Origin: Semisulcospira habei
Taxonomy: Eukaryota; Mollusca; Gastropoda; Semisulcospiridae
Assembly: GCA_036245525.1 (NCBI GenBank)
Contig: BTPG01000003.1
Location: 194,544,225 to 194,608,224 of the forward strand
Direction of reading: 5' to 3'
DNA length: 64,000 nucleotides
Below the pieces are notes generated by a model. The model was not told where the DNA came from. It did no database searches and worked only from the letters and a program-made list of their open reading frames with translations. The translations under genes were made by a program, and so were the position numbers. Within the stretch, counting starts at the first letter, position 1. The number at the start of each line of letters is the position of its first letter. Shown piece after piece: positions 1 through 10,536 of this stretch.

Positions 1-90
1 CGAAGTAGACTGCATACTTCCTCTACATTATTATTCTCCTTTATAACGGCACAGAAGCAGAACCCGTTTTGTGCGACCGTCCTTATGAGA

Positions 91-164
91 GGTCACCTGT
101 CATTAAAGACCATCATATGGGTGGCTGTAGCCACCTAAATGATGGTCCTTAATGACAGGTGACC
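91..164. repeat. Hairpin element (unnamed family)
   Basis: The arms 'GGTCACCTGTCATTAA' and 'TTAATGACAGGTGACC' close a near-perfect stem of about 35 bp that also includes 'GACCATCAT' and 'ATGATGGTC' and meets at 'GGTGGCTGTAGCCACC'. One arm and the tip recur at about 1137-1186. This is a non-coding foldback repeat of unknown mobilising enzyme. Confidence 0.7.
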
Positions 165-281
165 CGTCTTGCCTTTCGAGACTCCTCTCGAGAAGGCACC
201 TGTTTTTAAGACTACTTTTTTTCTTGCAAGAACGTTGGCTGCTCAAAACTAGCTCCACTGTACTGATAATTCATACCCATC

Positions 282-285
<4 letters not shown>

Positions 286-314
<29 letters not shown>
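286..314 (+). repeat. Poly(A) run
   Basis: An uninterrupted A tract of about 29 bases. It may be the tail of an old retroposed sequence, but no body is recognised upstream. Confidence 0.8.
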
Positions 315-451
315 CATTTATCGACCTCCATGTTAGTGGAACAGAAGAAAATAAATGATACTGTGAATTCATACACATCATAAAACTCCATTTATCGACA
401 GCGATACTTGCAACGTCTACAAGGTTATGTGGACCTTATCTAGTTTCCGTG

Positions 452-529
452 AACTCATTCGCGGCCAGCAGCATCCGGATGCGCGGCTTCTGCCGCGCAT
501 CCGGATGCGGCTGGCCGCGAATGAGTTAA
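452..529. repeat. Family G-like hairpin, TTAA at its right end
   Basis: The ends 'AACTCATTCGCGGCCAGC' and 'GCTGGCCGCGAATGAGTT' are inverted copies around 'GCATCCGGATGCGCGGC' and its complement. The right end closes with TTAA, which also begins the next element. Confidence 0.65.
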
Positions 530-795
530 CCTTTGGGTATCGGTAGAGCATTTTGTCGAGGTGATTCCTGCACCCTTTGGCTGAGTGCAGCTAGTCGTCT
601 GGAACTAATTCATGCACCCTTTTGGCTGTCGGTAGAGCATTTTGTCGTGGCGATTCCGGTATCCTTTGGCTGTGCGTAGCCAGTCATCTCAACATGATTC
701 CTGCACCCTCTGGCTGTCGGTGGCGCACTTTCTCGAGGAGATTCCTGCAGGAATCACCTCGACAAAATGCGCTACCGACAGCCGAAGGGTTAAAA
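526..795. repeat. Family E element with repeated arms, TTAA-bounded
   Basis: Starts 'TTAACCTTTGG' and ends 'CGAAGGGTTAA'. The module 'CTGTCGGTAGAGCATTTTG' occurs several times in direct orientation (about 540, 625, 715), and a hairpin occupies 705-792. One arm appears to have been duplicated. Its first TTAA is also the last TTAA of the preceding hairpin. Confidence 0.6.
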
Positions 796-1136
796 TAAAA
801 AAAATAAAAAAAACGCGGTTTGTAGCGTCGGGAAAGTCATCGGAACCAGACATGGTTCTAGATTACTAGGTAATTTTGTGGAACGGAGCCGTAAGCGGGT
901 GTTTTACCAGGCAATTTGGGGGTGCGGTTTGTTACGATAGGTTTGTAAGTAGTCAACCCCTCTCTGCCAAAGGTGTTTAGGAGATTCTCTTTTAAATCCA
1001 GCGTCAACTGCAGTACGCGGATTGGCCCTAACTGCTACAGTGAAACATCTCACTTTTTTGGGGTCTTACAAAGCATACATGTGCTCTTTCAAGAGAATGG
1101 CTGGCAAAATGGCGTCAACTGTTTTTAAAGACTAAC

Positions 1137-1186
1137 ATTTAGGTGGCTGCAGCCACCTGAATGATGGTCTATAATGACAGGTGATT
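1137..1186. repeat. Partial copy of the hairpin at 91-164
   Basis: The stretch 'TTTAGGTGGCTGCAGCCACC' followed by 'GAATGATGGTCTATAATGAC' matches the tip and right arm of the hairpin at 91-164. The outer left arm is missing. Confidence 0.55.
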
Positions 1187-1327
1187 GTCATGAGGGGTCG
1201 GCCGCACTCAAAACGAGTAGATCGAGAAATTCGGGAAATGTTAGAGAGCGATATAAACGATCAACAAAAAAAAAACCCGCGATATCATTGTAATCATCGG
1301 ACACACTTCAGATCCCGTCTCATGCTC

Positions 1328-1541
1328 TTAACCGATTCAGCCTTGACGCACTACAGCAGGAGATGGGTCGACCATGATAATTCAAGGGTAGTGCCAGATT
1401 AGCTTGGCGCCTGTCGGCGCCAAGCTAATCTGGCACTGCCCTTGAATTATCATGGTCGATCCATCTCCTGTAACGGGTGCATAGTCATTAGATGACGCCT
1501 CCAAAATTTGGGAAATACGGCCGTAGGGCTGAATGAGTTAA
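1328..1541. mobile_element. Family A TTAA-bounded hairpin MITE (full length)
   Basis: A 214-bp element starting 'TTAACCGATTCAGCC' and ending 'GGCTGAATGAGTTAA'. The inner stem of about 50 bp runs from 'GGAGATGGGTCGACCATGAT' through 'AGCTTGGCGCC' and back. The right flank holds the family motif 'CCAAAATTTGGGAAATACGG'. There is no coding capacity, so any movement would need an enzyme supplied in trans. TTAA ends suggest piggyBac or Kolobok (inference). Confidence 0.8.
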
Positions 1542-2250
1542 ATATCATGTCTGAAATGGTTAGTATGATGTCTAAGAAAAAAAAAAAAAAACACAGCGAT
1601 AATCAGGAATGGAAGCTTTCAACTACGCGTCTTTAATGAAAGAAAAAATATTCACAAAATATACACAACTTAGATATATACTGAAAAACACAAAATGTCT
1701 GACGGATTGTTTCGGATGATTCTATCTTCTGCTCGTCATATATATTCTTTATGTTGTCAAACTGATTCAATATGCCATGGTTGGCGTTGGATTGAAAGAT
1801 ATAAACAAGAAGTGTAACGAGGTGTATCGGTGATGGTGGCTCTAGCCTGACACTATTGTTCTTTCTGGGCTCTGATGGCCAAAACATGAACCGACCTCTT
1901 TCAATACCAACGCCAACTGTGCAGATAAAAATGGCTGAGCGGTCAAGGGTGGCAGCCTGATTGTTCTCGGCGCTTCGAAAGACACACAGAAAATACAGGC
2001 ACTACACATAAATTAGCACGGGTGTTTTCTCATAAACTCTAAGACTCTAACCACAATGCAAATTGCCCGTAGCTTCGAGTTGAAAGATTGTTTGTAATGT
2101 AGGTTTCCTTTCAAATTCTGCTCTGCTTGAAAACAGACTCAACAACCTTGACTTTTATCCGCTTCACCGATAGTGGACGCAGAATGTGTTTTTTTTAAAT
2201 CTTTGTAAATTTTCAACGGCACAAAGGAAAATGAATAAAAAGTGGTGTCA
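1542..2250. other. Intergenic stretch without a recognised feature
   Basis: AT-rich sequence with an A run near 1577-1591. Short ORFs on either strand show no recognisable domain. Confidence 0.5.
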
Positions 2251-2317
2251 GCAGGAAGCATAGATCCTCATGAGCCCCCGCAAATGCGGGGGCTCATGAG
2301 GAGCTATGTCTGTTGCA
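2251..2317. repeat. Family B hairpin
   Basis: 'AGCATAGATCCTCATGAGCC' and 'GGCTCATGAGGAGCTATGTC' form the stem around 'CCCGCAAATGCGGG'. The usual TTAA outer ends are not clear here. Confidence 0.7.
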
Positions 2318-2704
2318 GTTGGGTCGCGTTCGGCTTTTCCTGTGAAGTGGTGTTTGAAAATACATTGCGCATTCCAGTGAAACACTCAAAGACACACACA
2401 AATATTATATATATAATGTCATGGAATTCCAGGCTGGTAAGCTTGCATTGTGTCATTAGGACATCAGCTGCCCTTTTTGTGACTGCATCGCTCACTAGTT
2501 CTAGAAAAGAGAGGGTAGTGGAAGAGAAGGAATGACAGACCTATTATTTTGAGCCTTCCACTGAACATCTACTACATAAAGTAGTAGGGACTACCCCCAG
2601 GGGCCCCGCCATCCGCTGGAGAATATCCTAGTGCTGGTTTTGGTCAGACACAGGCACAGGAGAGTGGTAAAAGTGTTGCTTAAATACAATGAAAAATACG
2701 ATTT

Positions 2705-2930
2705 TAACAGTACACTCAGTGATAAGTTGAAAATAACTTTGACTAAAATAGTCAAAGGTAGTGCCAGAATCGCTTGGCGCCTCTAGGCGCCAAGCTATTC
2801 TGGCACCACCCTTGAACTAAAGCCATTGGTCTATATCCTTATCTGTAAGTACTATAATGTAGCTTGCATATATATGGCAGTGTACAAATTTGAAGCTTTT
2901 AGCCTCAGTAGGATATGGGCTAACAGATTC
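2705..2930. repeat. Family A2 hairpin element (diverged ends)
   Basis: The core stem lies at 2746-2820 with 'GCTTGGCGCC' and 'GGCGCCAAGC'. The right flank 'TTGAAGCTTTTAGCCTCAGT' is the outer part shared with the copies at 5186, 9902 and 15399. Confidence 0.65.
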
Positions 2931-3319
2931 TGACGATACCGCCAAGCGTTATCGTCAGTAGCAGTCGGGTTAAACGTCACTCTACTCTGAGGAAACATGC
3001 AGAAGAACTTCCCACGAAACTGTTCGTATTTTCTTCCTCTTTTCGCAACTTGTAGGACGCCGTTTATCTTCCAGGCAGCTGATGGGTGCAGGTTTGTCCG
3101 AGTCGGTGTGAACCAAGCCAGGGAGAGAGCCAGTAACGATTTTCCGTCAGAAGTCAGGACGTGCAGACAGCTAAGTGGATTAGATATATCCTCTACCCGA
3201 CAGGAGTCAGTCAGTCGGACCCACCCCGCCACGCCCACCCCGACCCCACCACCTACCCCCTGCCCAACTGCTCACCCTTCCTCCTTCCCACAGACGGAGG
3301 TTGACACACGGGTGACTGG

Positions 3320-4020
3320 AAATTCAAAATGTTCTTTATTCGGTCTTATAATATTATACCCGATGCGAACTTGACTGATTTGAAATTTATCTTATCTTTT
3401 CCCCCGTGTTATATGCTCATTATATGATAGATTTGAAATTTGATTTATCTTTGTTTCGGTCTTAATTATATATCAATATATTATTATATTATTCCAATAA
3501 TTAAACTGACTGATTTAAAACTTAATTTTCTCTCTGGTGTTGGTCTTATATGCCCATTGCTAAATTAGCTGCTTTGATATTTAATTTATCTATGTATCGG
3601 TCTTACGTGCCCGTCATGAAATGAAATGATCTGATAATCAACTCATTCAGCCCGACGGCCGTATTTCCCAAATTTTGGAGGCGTCATCTAATGACTATGC
3701 AACAGTTGCAGGAGATGGATCGACCATGATAATCCAAGGGCAGGGCCAGATTAGCTTGGCGCCGACAGGCGCCAAGCTTATCTGGCACTACCCTTGAATC
3801 GTTATCATGGTCGACCCATCTCCTGCTGTAGTGCGTCAGGGCTGAATGGGTTAATAATACATCTTATTTTCGGTCTTACACGCCCATTACGAAATTGATT
3901 AATCCGATATTTAATTTATCTAAGCTTCAGTTTTATATGTTCATTATAAATTGGAATGATTTGATGACTGCCGATCTGAAGTTTAACTTGTCTCGGATTC
4001 GGTCTCAAAAATTTCTATGA
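3320..4020 (+). repeat. Degenerate AT-rich tandem repeat, interrupted by a family A element
   Basis: About eight diverged copies of a unit of roughly 60-75 bp beginning 'CGGTCTTATATGCCCATTA' and followed by 'GATTTGAAATTTAATTTATC'. The array is split by the family A element at 3639-3855. Each unit carries 'ATTTAATTTATCT', and the inserted element sits at that TTAA. Confidence 0.65.
3639..3855. mobile_element. Family A hairpin MITE inserted in the tandem repeat
   Basis: Reverse orientation: 'AACTCATTCAGCCCGACGG' at the left and 'GGGCTGAATGGGTTAA' at the right. The core has 'TTAGCTTGGCGCCGACAGGC'. The tandem units on both sides serve as an empty-site comparison, which puts the insertion at the unit's own TTAA. 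Confidence 0.8.
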
Positions 4021-4153
4021 GTTAAAGGCATATTCATGGGCATAATCATGGGCATCAGAGACGAATGTAATCCCCGTTCCCAATCACAGTGTGAACCAAA
4101 TCCAAAAGGTATGGCGAGACAGTGAGGAACGTTAGTTAAGCACAGTCAGGCAC

Positions 4154-4367
4154 TTAACCCTTTCATCCTGATACACCCGTCGCTTAAAATAAATTGGACT
4201 ATGATAGTTCAAGGGTGGTGCCAGAATAGCTTGGCGCCTCAGGCGCCAAGCTATTCTGGCACCACCCTTGAACTAAGACAGTTGATCTATCACCCAGTCT
4301 GTAATTTAGCCTTCATGGTACGATAAGCAAATGTTTGACAAATCAGCCTCAGGATATAATGGGTTAA
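4154..4367. mobile_element. Family A2 TTAA-bounded hairpin MITE (full length)
   Basis: 214 bp, from 'TTAACCCTTTCATCCTGATA' to 'TCAGGATATAATGGGTTAA'. The hairpin arms carry 'GAATAGCTTGGCGCC' and 'GGCGCCAAGCTATTC', and both TTAA ends are intact. Confidence 0.8.
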
Positions 4368-4529
4368 ACAACGTGACAAGGAGCTATGCAGTTAATAAAA
4401 CACACAAGTAGAATTCATTTTCTTTCAAGTTAACCCTTTTCCGGTGGCCACGATTGCTTTTCTAATCGTAAATTCAAAATCAAAGAACCCCACCCGCGCG
4501 AAGAACACGGAGGCAAAAAAAAAAAAAAT

Positions 4530-4586
4530 GCAGCAAGAGGCACAGAACCTCATGCCGAGCCCCCCCGCGACTGTGCCTCTTGCAGC
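4530..4586. repeat. Family B hairpin (diverged)
   Basis: 'TGCAGCAAGAGGCACAG' pairs with 'CTGTGCCTCTTGCA' around a C-rich loop. Only the outer stem is kept; the 'CTCATGAG' section is degraded. Confidence 0.55.
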
Positions 4587-4792
4587 TTGGTAGTTTTGGC
4601 TGTGTCGCGGCCGTCAAAGAACAAAGTAACTTTTTTATATGGATAATATGTCGGCAGATATAAGAGATCAAAGCTGTCGAGTTTTTAAAGTGCATGACTT
4701 TAGGTGCGTGAAGGTAAGCAGAAATGAAGACTGTACCACGTCCATGTCATGCATTGGCTTAGATATTCAACGATTATGTACATTAACCCATT

Positions 4793-4996
4793 CAGCCCTG
4801 ACGCATTACAGCACGAGCTGGGTTGACCATGATAATTCAAGGGTAGTGCCAGATCAGCTTGGCGCCTGTCGGCGCCAAGCTAATCTGGCACTGCCCTTGA
4901 ATTATCATGGTCGATCCATCTCCTCCAACTAGTGCATAGTCATCAGATGACGCCACCAAAATTTGGGAAATACGGCCGTCGGGCTCAATGAGTTAA
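4793..4996. mobile_element. Family A TTAA-bounded hairpin MITE (full length)
   Basis: 204 bp from 'TTAACCCATTCAGCCCTGAC' to 'GGGCTCAATGAGTTAA'. The stem is nearly perfect with the loop 'GCGCCTGTCGGCGC'. It carries the 'CAAAATTTGGGAAATACGG' right flank. Confidence 0.8.
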
Positions 4997-5185
4997 TCGC
5001 ATTCCGGGGGAGACGCTACACAGCTTTAATTCATCCGTAACCCTTTAACTTCCACCGCCGCCTGATCAGTGGAGATGGTTCAACCTTCAAAGCTCAAGGA
5101 TAGTTAGTGATACACCCCAAGCTAATCAGGCACTTACCCATTACGGTCCGCCCACTTCTCTCAAATGCATGCAGAACACGTTGAC

Positions 5186-5410
5186 TTAACCCTTATCATG
5201 CGGAATACACCAGTGTGTGAAATAAGTTTGACTAAAATAGTTAAAGGGTAATGCCAGAATAGCTTGGCGCCTGTAGGCCCCAAGCTATTCTGGCACCACC
5301 TTTGAAATAAAGCCAATGGTTTATATCCTTATCTGCCCGTACTATAATGTAGCTTGCATATGGCAGTGTACAAATTTGAAGCTTTTAGCCTCCGTATGAT
5401 ATGAGTTATG
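5186..5410. mobile_element. Family A2 hairpin element
   Basis: Starts 'TTAACCCTTATCATGCGGAA'. The core at about 5238-5305 has 'GAATAGCTTGGCGCCTGTAG'. The right end 'ATGATATGAGTTATG' has lost the terminal TTAA. A more degraded relative lies at about 5040-5145. Confidence 0.65.
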
Positions 5411-5549
5411 CGCCAGCCTCCATTTACAGGAAGCTTTTCAGTCCAGGCCAGTAACTGCCAACCAACTGTACCTCAGCAGTGAGGTTTTGCTCGGGCTAAA
5501 GATAGCTGCACTATGACAGGCAGGTACTGGCTACATATCCTCGTCAGCT

Positions 5550-5593
5550 GTGAGTGCGTGTGTGCATGTGTGTGCGCTTCGCGTGTGTGTGTG

Positions 5594-5673
<80 letters not shown>

Positions 5674-5712
5674 GCTCGTTGTATGTATGTTTTTAACCTG
5701 CAATTAGCGCAA

Positions 5713-5769
<57 letters not shown>

Positions 5770-5850
5770 TGTGTGTGTGTGTGTGTGTGTAAGTGTGTGT
5801 GTGTGTGTAAGTGTGTGTGTTTGTGTGTGTGTGTGTGTGTGCTCGCGCAT
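5550..5850. repeat. (GT)n microsatellite, two blocks
   Basis: Long GT runs at about 5591-5668 and 5715-5840, separated by a short unique segment. The Cys/Val-rich and His/Thr-rich reading frames across it are artefacts of the dinucleotide. Confidence 0.95.
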
Positions 5851-6009
5851 GTGTTTATATTATAGTAGAGAGAGCTAGTATTTATTATATATTTTATGGT
5901 AGCATTTTAATATTGTGATATTGTTTGTCTCTTCTTTTTTTAAAATTGAGTTACATAGAATGACCACCACGCAACAATTTCCTTTTATAGATAATAATTT
6001 TGTTTGAAT

Positions 6010-6117
6010 CTGAATATATTAGAGCGCCTTGAGCTTGTTCTGGAGATACTGCGCTTTACAAGAACTATAGTCTTCATCTTCATCTTCTTCTCCTTCTTCT
6101 TCTTCTTCTTCTTCTTC

Positions 6118-6152
<35 letters not shown>

Positions 6153-6155
6153 GAA
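6010..6155 (+). repeat. Retroelement 3' tail with (TTC)n/(TTA)n
   Basis: 'AGAGCGCCTTGAGCTTG' then 'GATACTGCGCTTTACAAGAA' followed by TTC and TTA triplets resembles the short 3' end of L2/CR1-like LINEs and their SINEs. No coding body is attached. Confidence 0.5.
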
Positions 6156-6424
6156 AATTACGTGCAACTCGAACCCTAGTGTCTTGTGCGGAAAAAAAAA
6201 GTCTGTTACTAGACAGTTTTGCACATGAAAGTCAGTCAGTCACCTTGCCTCTGGTTGTGTGAGGTACATTCTAAGCAAACCCAGCTAAAATGGAATAAAT
6301 TTACGACTTCCCTAAATTTACTGTTACGGCAAACACACCCCTGGTTCAAACGGATCTGTGGCTTGTGCCTCTACATCCATGACTGTGGGGGTTCTGAATG
6401 CAATACGCACGCTCATCTCATCTC

Positions 6425-6685
6425 TGATACTACAGCAAGAGTTGGAACGACCATGAAAGTTCAAGGGCAGTGACAGATTAGCTCGGCGCCGAGCTAATCT
6501 GGCACTGCCCTTAAACTATCCTTTTTTTAGAGACCGGTCAGTGTTCCTATGAAAAGATCTCTGACTGATATTACAGCAGGAGTTGGAACGACCATGAAAG
6601 TTCAGTGGCAGTGCCAGATTAGTTTGGCGCTTGGAAAGGCGTCTAGCTAATCTGGCACTGCCCTTGAGTTGTTCTTATTTTCAGC
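6425..6685. repeat. Two adjacent family A cores (tandem)
   Basis: The segment 'TACAGCAAGAGTTGGAACGA' with a GGCGCC hairpin occurs twice, with cores near 6462-6515 and 6599-6668. The first hairpin has lost its loop and reads 'AGCTCGGCGCCGAGCT'. The two copies look like a local duplication of one element. Confidence 0.65.
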
Positions 6686-7129
6686 AACTGGTAAGTGTCC
6701 CTTCGAGATCACCTTTGCAAATAATGAGATGTTGGCCCAAGGTCTGAAATACTTGATAATGATATATGAATAATGCTGGATGATATATTACATATAAACG
6801 TCTGATATGTAAACCTCCCATGCAGCGAAAAATGTTCATTATTTTCGTGTGTTTGTGTGCAGTGCGTTGTAGTTTAGTGTTTCTGCTATAAGATGTTTAG
6901 GTCTATCTTTCTTTTGTTATAATAAAACTATGTAAATGGCATGCATAACAGTCTTGCTTCTCTACTATTCTCTGTTTTCCGTTGAAAGGTAAAATACCAG
7001 CTCATATACACCTCATTATCACATAACTAGCAGACACACTTCGTATCGATGAAAAAAATAATAGAATTGATTTTGTCATCTCCCTACTACAAAACAGAGT
7101 ATAACAAATAATGCAATAAAAATACAGTT

Positions 7130-7339
7130 TTAACCCATTTAGCCCTAACGCACTACAGCAGGAGATGGGTCGACCATGATAATTCAAGGGTAGTGCCAGA
7201 TTAGCTTGGCGCCTGTCGGCGCCAAGTTAATCTGGCACCTTGAGTTATCATGGTCGATCCATCTCCTGCAACAGGTGCATAGTCCTTAGATGACGCCTCC
7301 GAAATTTGGGAAATACGTGCATCAGGCTGAATGAGTTAA
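7130..7339. mobile_element. Family A TTAA-bounded hairpin MITE (full length)
   Basis: 210 bp from 'TTAACCCATTTAGCCCTAAC' to 'CAGGCTGAATGAGTTAA'. The right arm has a small deletion (TGGCACCTTGAG), so the stem is asymmetric. Confidence 0.78.
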
Positions 7340-7490
7340 AAATATGATAGTCCCTGAAAACAAAAGCGCCAGAGTTATTAGAAAATGCAATAGGGAAAAA
7401 AAAAAGATAATACAAAACAATAACATAAAGACTTTAAGTCATATTTAACTCAATATGATAATTCGTTCGTAAATCTGCTGACCGCCAGCC

Positions 7491-7675
7491 TATATTGAAT
7501 GCCATTAAATGGCGTTTGCTCGTCAGTATGCTATGGTTTACGCGTGGTCGAGAAAAAAAAAATGTCTACGAGGCCGAATTGGTACATTAAATTGTAATAT
7601 ACCAATTCGGCCTCGTAGACATCTTTTATAGACCACGCGTAAACCATAGCATACTGACGAGCAAACGAAATGCGA
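7491..7675. repeat. Long inverted repeat with family D ends
   Basis: The left arm 'GTTTGCTCGTCAGTATGC', 'TATGGTTTACGCGTGGTC' and 'GTCTACGAGGCCGAATTGGT' is matched in reverse by 'ACCAATTCGGCCTCGTAGAC', 'GACCACGCGTAAACCATA' and 'GCATACTGACGAGCAAAC'. Each arm is about 70 bp, with small bulges. The outer ends match family D; the inner part is unique in this window. Confidence 0.75.
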
Positions 7676-7721
7676 CGTCATTGGGATCATCGAAAACACG
7701 CCAATGATGTCGCAATTCTTT

Positions 7722-7842
<121 letters not shown>

Positions 7843-8004
7843 CGTGACTTCATATCGACGTCTATGCCTTTGGCAGTAGTATGAAGCGACTCAGTAGGCA
7901 CAACTTGCTATAAACACTGTAGGGACCCTTTATTGGCAGTAAGCTGTCAGCCCAAACACTTCACTTACTTAAAAGCACACACCTCCATGCAGTTAGGGGG
8001 TTAC

Positions 8005-8123
8005 TTAACTCATTCTACCCCAGACACACCACAGCAAGATATGGAATTGGAATTGTAATACAGACTTTCAGATGGCAACTTAAAAAAATTGACGATTTCG
8101 GTCCTGGGGGTAGAATGAGTTAA
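8005..8123. mobile_element. Family A element lacking the GGCGCC hairpin
   Basis: 119 bp bounded by TTAA, starting 'TTAACTCATTCTACCCC' and ending 'GGGGTAGAATGAGTTAA'. The outer sequence 'ACACACCACAGCAAGATATG' and the right flank match family A, but the central hairpin is absent. It is either a complete hairpin-loss derivative or an ancestor without the hairpin. Confidence 0.7.
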
Positions 8124-8187
8124 ACACGAGTATTAGCCCATAACCTTTCATGTCCACAGCCAAAATGCTCACACGTGAGACTCGTTT

Positions 8188-8375
8188 GCTAACCCATTAA
8201 ATCGTGAGGCTAATTTGTTTTCAGTATTGTCCTATAAAAGCTACATAAAAAGATTAGGAGATAAATCAACCATTTTAATTCAAGTGTGATGCCAGAATAG
8301 CTTGGCGCCCAAGGGCGCCAAGCTATTCTGCCACTACCCTTGAACTGTCACGGTCAAATATATTTCATGCAAACA
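8188..8375. repeat. Family A2 hairpin element
   Basis: The core at 8279-8349 has 'GAATAGCTTGGCGCCC' and 'GGGCGCCAAGCTATTC'. The left flank 'CTAACCCATTAAATCG' is a diverged family end, and the right end is not clear. Confidence 0.65.
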
Positions 8376-9059
8376 TGTATCAGTACAGAAAGAAACAAAT
8401 CATGACTGCTCAAGTCAATGACTTTGGTTTCGTATTAAATTCTTATCATGATCTTATTAAGATAGCTTATTGGACTACTTCCATAATGATTCATTGACCT
8501 AAATGCAAACGTTCATACATGTTTCATTTCTATCAGTGACTGCGTGTAGAGTGACTGATGAGTACTTATCTGCCCTCAACAACCAAAGCCGGGACAAAAT
8601 ACGAGATTTTCATTGCAACACAATACAAACTTTGCTTTGCAACAAATACTATGACTTTAACCCTAGGCGCCAACTGTCGGGGAATGGCGAATGATACCCA
8701 TCAGCAAGTAAGCTGCGTGTTTTTATGTCGATTTTTGGGTCCGTTTAACATTGTGCTCTTAACGCCGCAAATATCGGCCAGCGTGCAGTGGCTTCAGACG
8801 TTGGACGCTAATTTCGTGATCACTGGCAACAAAGGGGTTAATGTCTGTTTGCCTTCCCCGGACAGTCATGCTGTCGATTCTGTGAAAACGGCCGCCACTC
8901 AATTGTTCACTGACTTCCCCCTGAGCCTCAATCCGGCAAACTATATTATTTTTTATGGCAGCACCCTTAAACTAACGCGAGTGGTTAGTATGTCTCCTGA
9001 ACAGTGATACACTCTTTAGAGGACAGCGCTCCGTAATGGGACTTTGACCTGATGGTCGC
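8376..9059. other. Intergenic stretch with an unrecognised 149-codon reading frame
   Basis: A + strand frame is open from 8558 to 9007. The translation shows no domain, signal peptide or repeat that I recognise, and no splice or poly(A) context supports it. The local 'GGCGCCAACTGTCGGGGAAT' and 'CGAATGATACCCATCAG' look repeat-derived. Treated as unassigned. Confidence 0.3.
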
Positions 9060-9084
9060 CGTTCAATATGTTCACTAAATCGTG

Positions 9085-9165
9085 ACGGGTCGCATCTGGA
9101 TACGCGGCATAAAGCCTTTAAGTAACCGCGTATCCGAATTCAGCACGTCTCGTATGTGTTAAGTA
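9085..9165. repeat. Family G hairpin
   Basis: 'CATCTGGATACGCGGC' and 'CCGCGTATCCGAATTC' form a short stem around 'ATAAAGCCTTTAAG', followed by 'CTCGTATGTGTTAA'. The same right end appears at about 15995-16020. Confidence 0.55.
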
Positions 9166-9748
9166 GGATTGTAGTACTCTTCCGAAGACCTTTTTCTTTT
9201 AAATCGTGTGTGCTGTGTTTTCACCGCGCTTATTCGAGTCTCAACAGGAGAAAAATACCCAGAATTTTTTTCCCAAGAAATCTGAAATAGAGGTCACAAA
9301 ATTACGGGTGTTTCGACAAAATCAGTGGATTACAACTGATCCTGGACGTTGTGGTATGGCTTGTTTGTCCGAGCGTTCAATCCCCGGGTTTCTGTCGAAA
9401 CACGTGCAGATTTTACCTACTCAACTTCTCATTAATTTGAGATCAGCGTCTATCACTTGTACTTTCAGCTAAACAATTTTATTTTCTACTGATATTGCCT
9501 ACCATGACATTATATCTTACGATGAGCTGTGTGGGACTATTTTGCATCTTCCCACAAGTCTTTTGTTGGGATCCTGGTATTTATGGATAGGGGTGATAAA
9601 TGACAGGCAGTGTATAAGATAGAGTGTTGAGAACTCTCTGTATGGACACAAAGAACACATGACAGGCGAACACAACCACCTAGCGATCTAGCAGTTCCAT
9701 ATGATTTAGGTTCGCACGCCACTAATAAAGATATTAAAATGCCAGATT
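9166..9748. other. Intergenic stretch without a recognised feature
   Basis: Mixed-composition sequence with two short open frames (88 and 61 codons) lacking any recognisable motif. No repeat family from the window was found in it. Confidence 0.45.
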
Positions 9749-9838
9749 AATCCTTTGACTGTCAGTAGTGGTTTTTGTCTATGCGACCCCTACTGGAATT
9801 GACTTGACAAAAACCGCTACCAACAGTCAAAAGGTTGA
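9749..9838. repeat. Family E hairpin
   Basis: Starts 'TTAATCCTTTGACTGTCAGT' and ends 'ACCAACAGTCAAAAGGTTGA'. The arms 'GTAGTGGTTTTTGTC' and 'GACAAAAACCGCTAC' are complementary. The right-hand TTAA is mutated. Confidence 0.65.
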
Positions 9839-9901
9839 AATCAACAGCTGCTCATTATTGCCAAGCTTCATCTTCATATTATGACATATCCCAGGACATC
9901 C

Positions 9902-10125
9902 TTAACCCATATCGTACTGAGGCTAAAAGCTTCAAATTTGTACACTGCAATGTGCAAGCTACAGTATAGTACTTACAGATAAGGGTATAGACCAGTGGCT
10001 TTAGTTCAAGGGTGGTTCCAGAATAGCTTGGCACCTAGAGGCGCCAAGCTATTCTGGCACTACCCTTGAACTATTTTATTCAAACTTATTTCACACACTG
10101 GTGTATTCCGAATGATAAGGGTTAA
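9902..10125. mobile_element. Family A2 TTAA-bounded hairpin MITE (full length)
   Basis: 224 bp from 'TTAACCCATATCGTACTGAG' to 'CGAATGATAAGGGTTAA'. It is the reverse orientation of the copy at 15399-15628, sharing 'TTGAAGCTTTTAGCCTCAGT' as its complement. Confidence 0.8.
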
Positions 10126-10372
10126 AAACAGAGTGGTCCACAAAAGCTTCTCATATAGGACCAAGAGCTGAAAAAAGCAATTTAGCCATTACAGGTGAAC
10201 TTTTTTTTTTTATTCAAAATATCACATTACTGTCTTATGAAACATTTCTGCAACTGCATACAAAACAGAAGAAAACATAAAATCCTATGCAACCATATAA
10301 CATTAACCACTTCAGTTTCATGAAACAATGATGGAGAGATCTGCTATTATACAATCAGGGGATAGTCAGCAG

Positions 10373-10460
10373 GAGCCAGTTGCATGAGCAAGCTTAGTCC
10401 TGCACCAGCCACTAAGCAAGGTGCTGGTGCAGGACTAAGCTCGCTCATGTAACTGACCCC
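10373..10460. repeat. Family C hairpin with shortened tip
   Basis: 'AGTTGCATGAGCAAGCTTAG' and 'CTAAGCTCGCTCATGTAACT' are the outer arms. One inner 'GCCACTAAGCAAGGTGC' section lacks its partner, so the stem tip has been partly deleted compared with 58784-58886. Confidence 0.65.
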
Positions 10461-10536
10461 AGGACGCTTTAGCCATCCCCACTCTATGCCCCCTGACCAC
10501 ACCAAAGCAAAAAGAAGCAAATAGAAGCAGTTGAAT

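Noticed and set aside
2852..3374. Overlapping 125-128 codon frames on both strands
   Set aside because: No recognisable domain on either strand and no supporting context; the 3' part of the + frame is a CCCCAC-rich tract.
5473..5865. Cys/Val-rich and His/Thr-rich open frames
   Set aside because: They translate a GT/CA dinucleotide array.
8558..9007. 149-codon open frame
   Set aside because: No recognisable domain, no splice or poly(A) context, and parts of the region look repeat-derived. Described only as an intergenic stretch.
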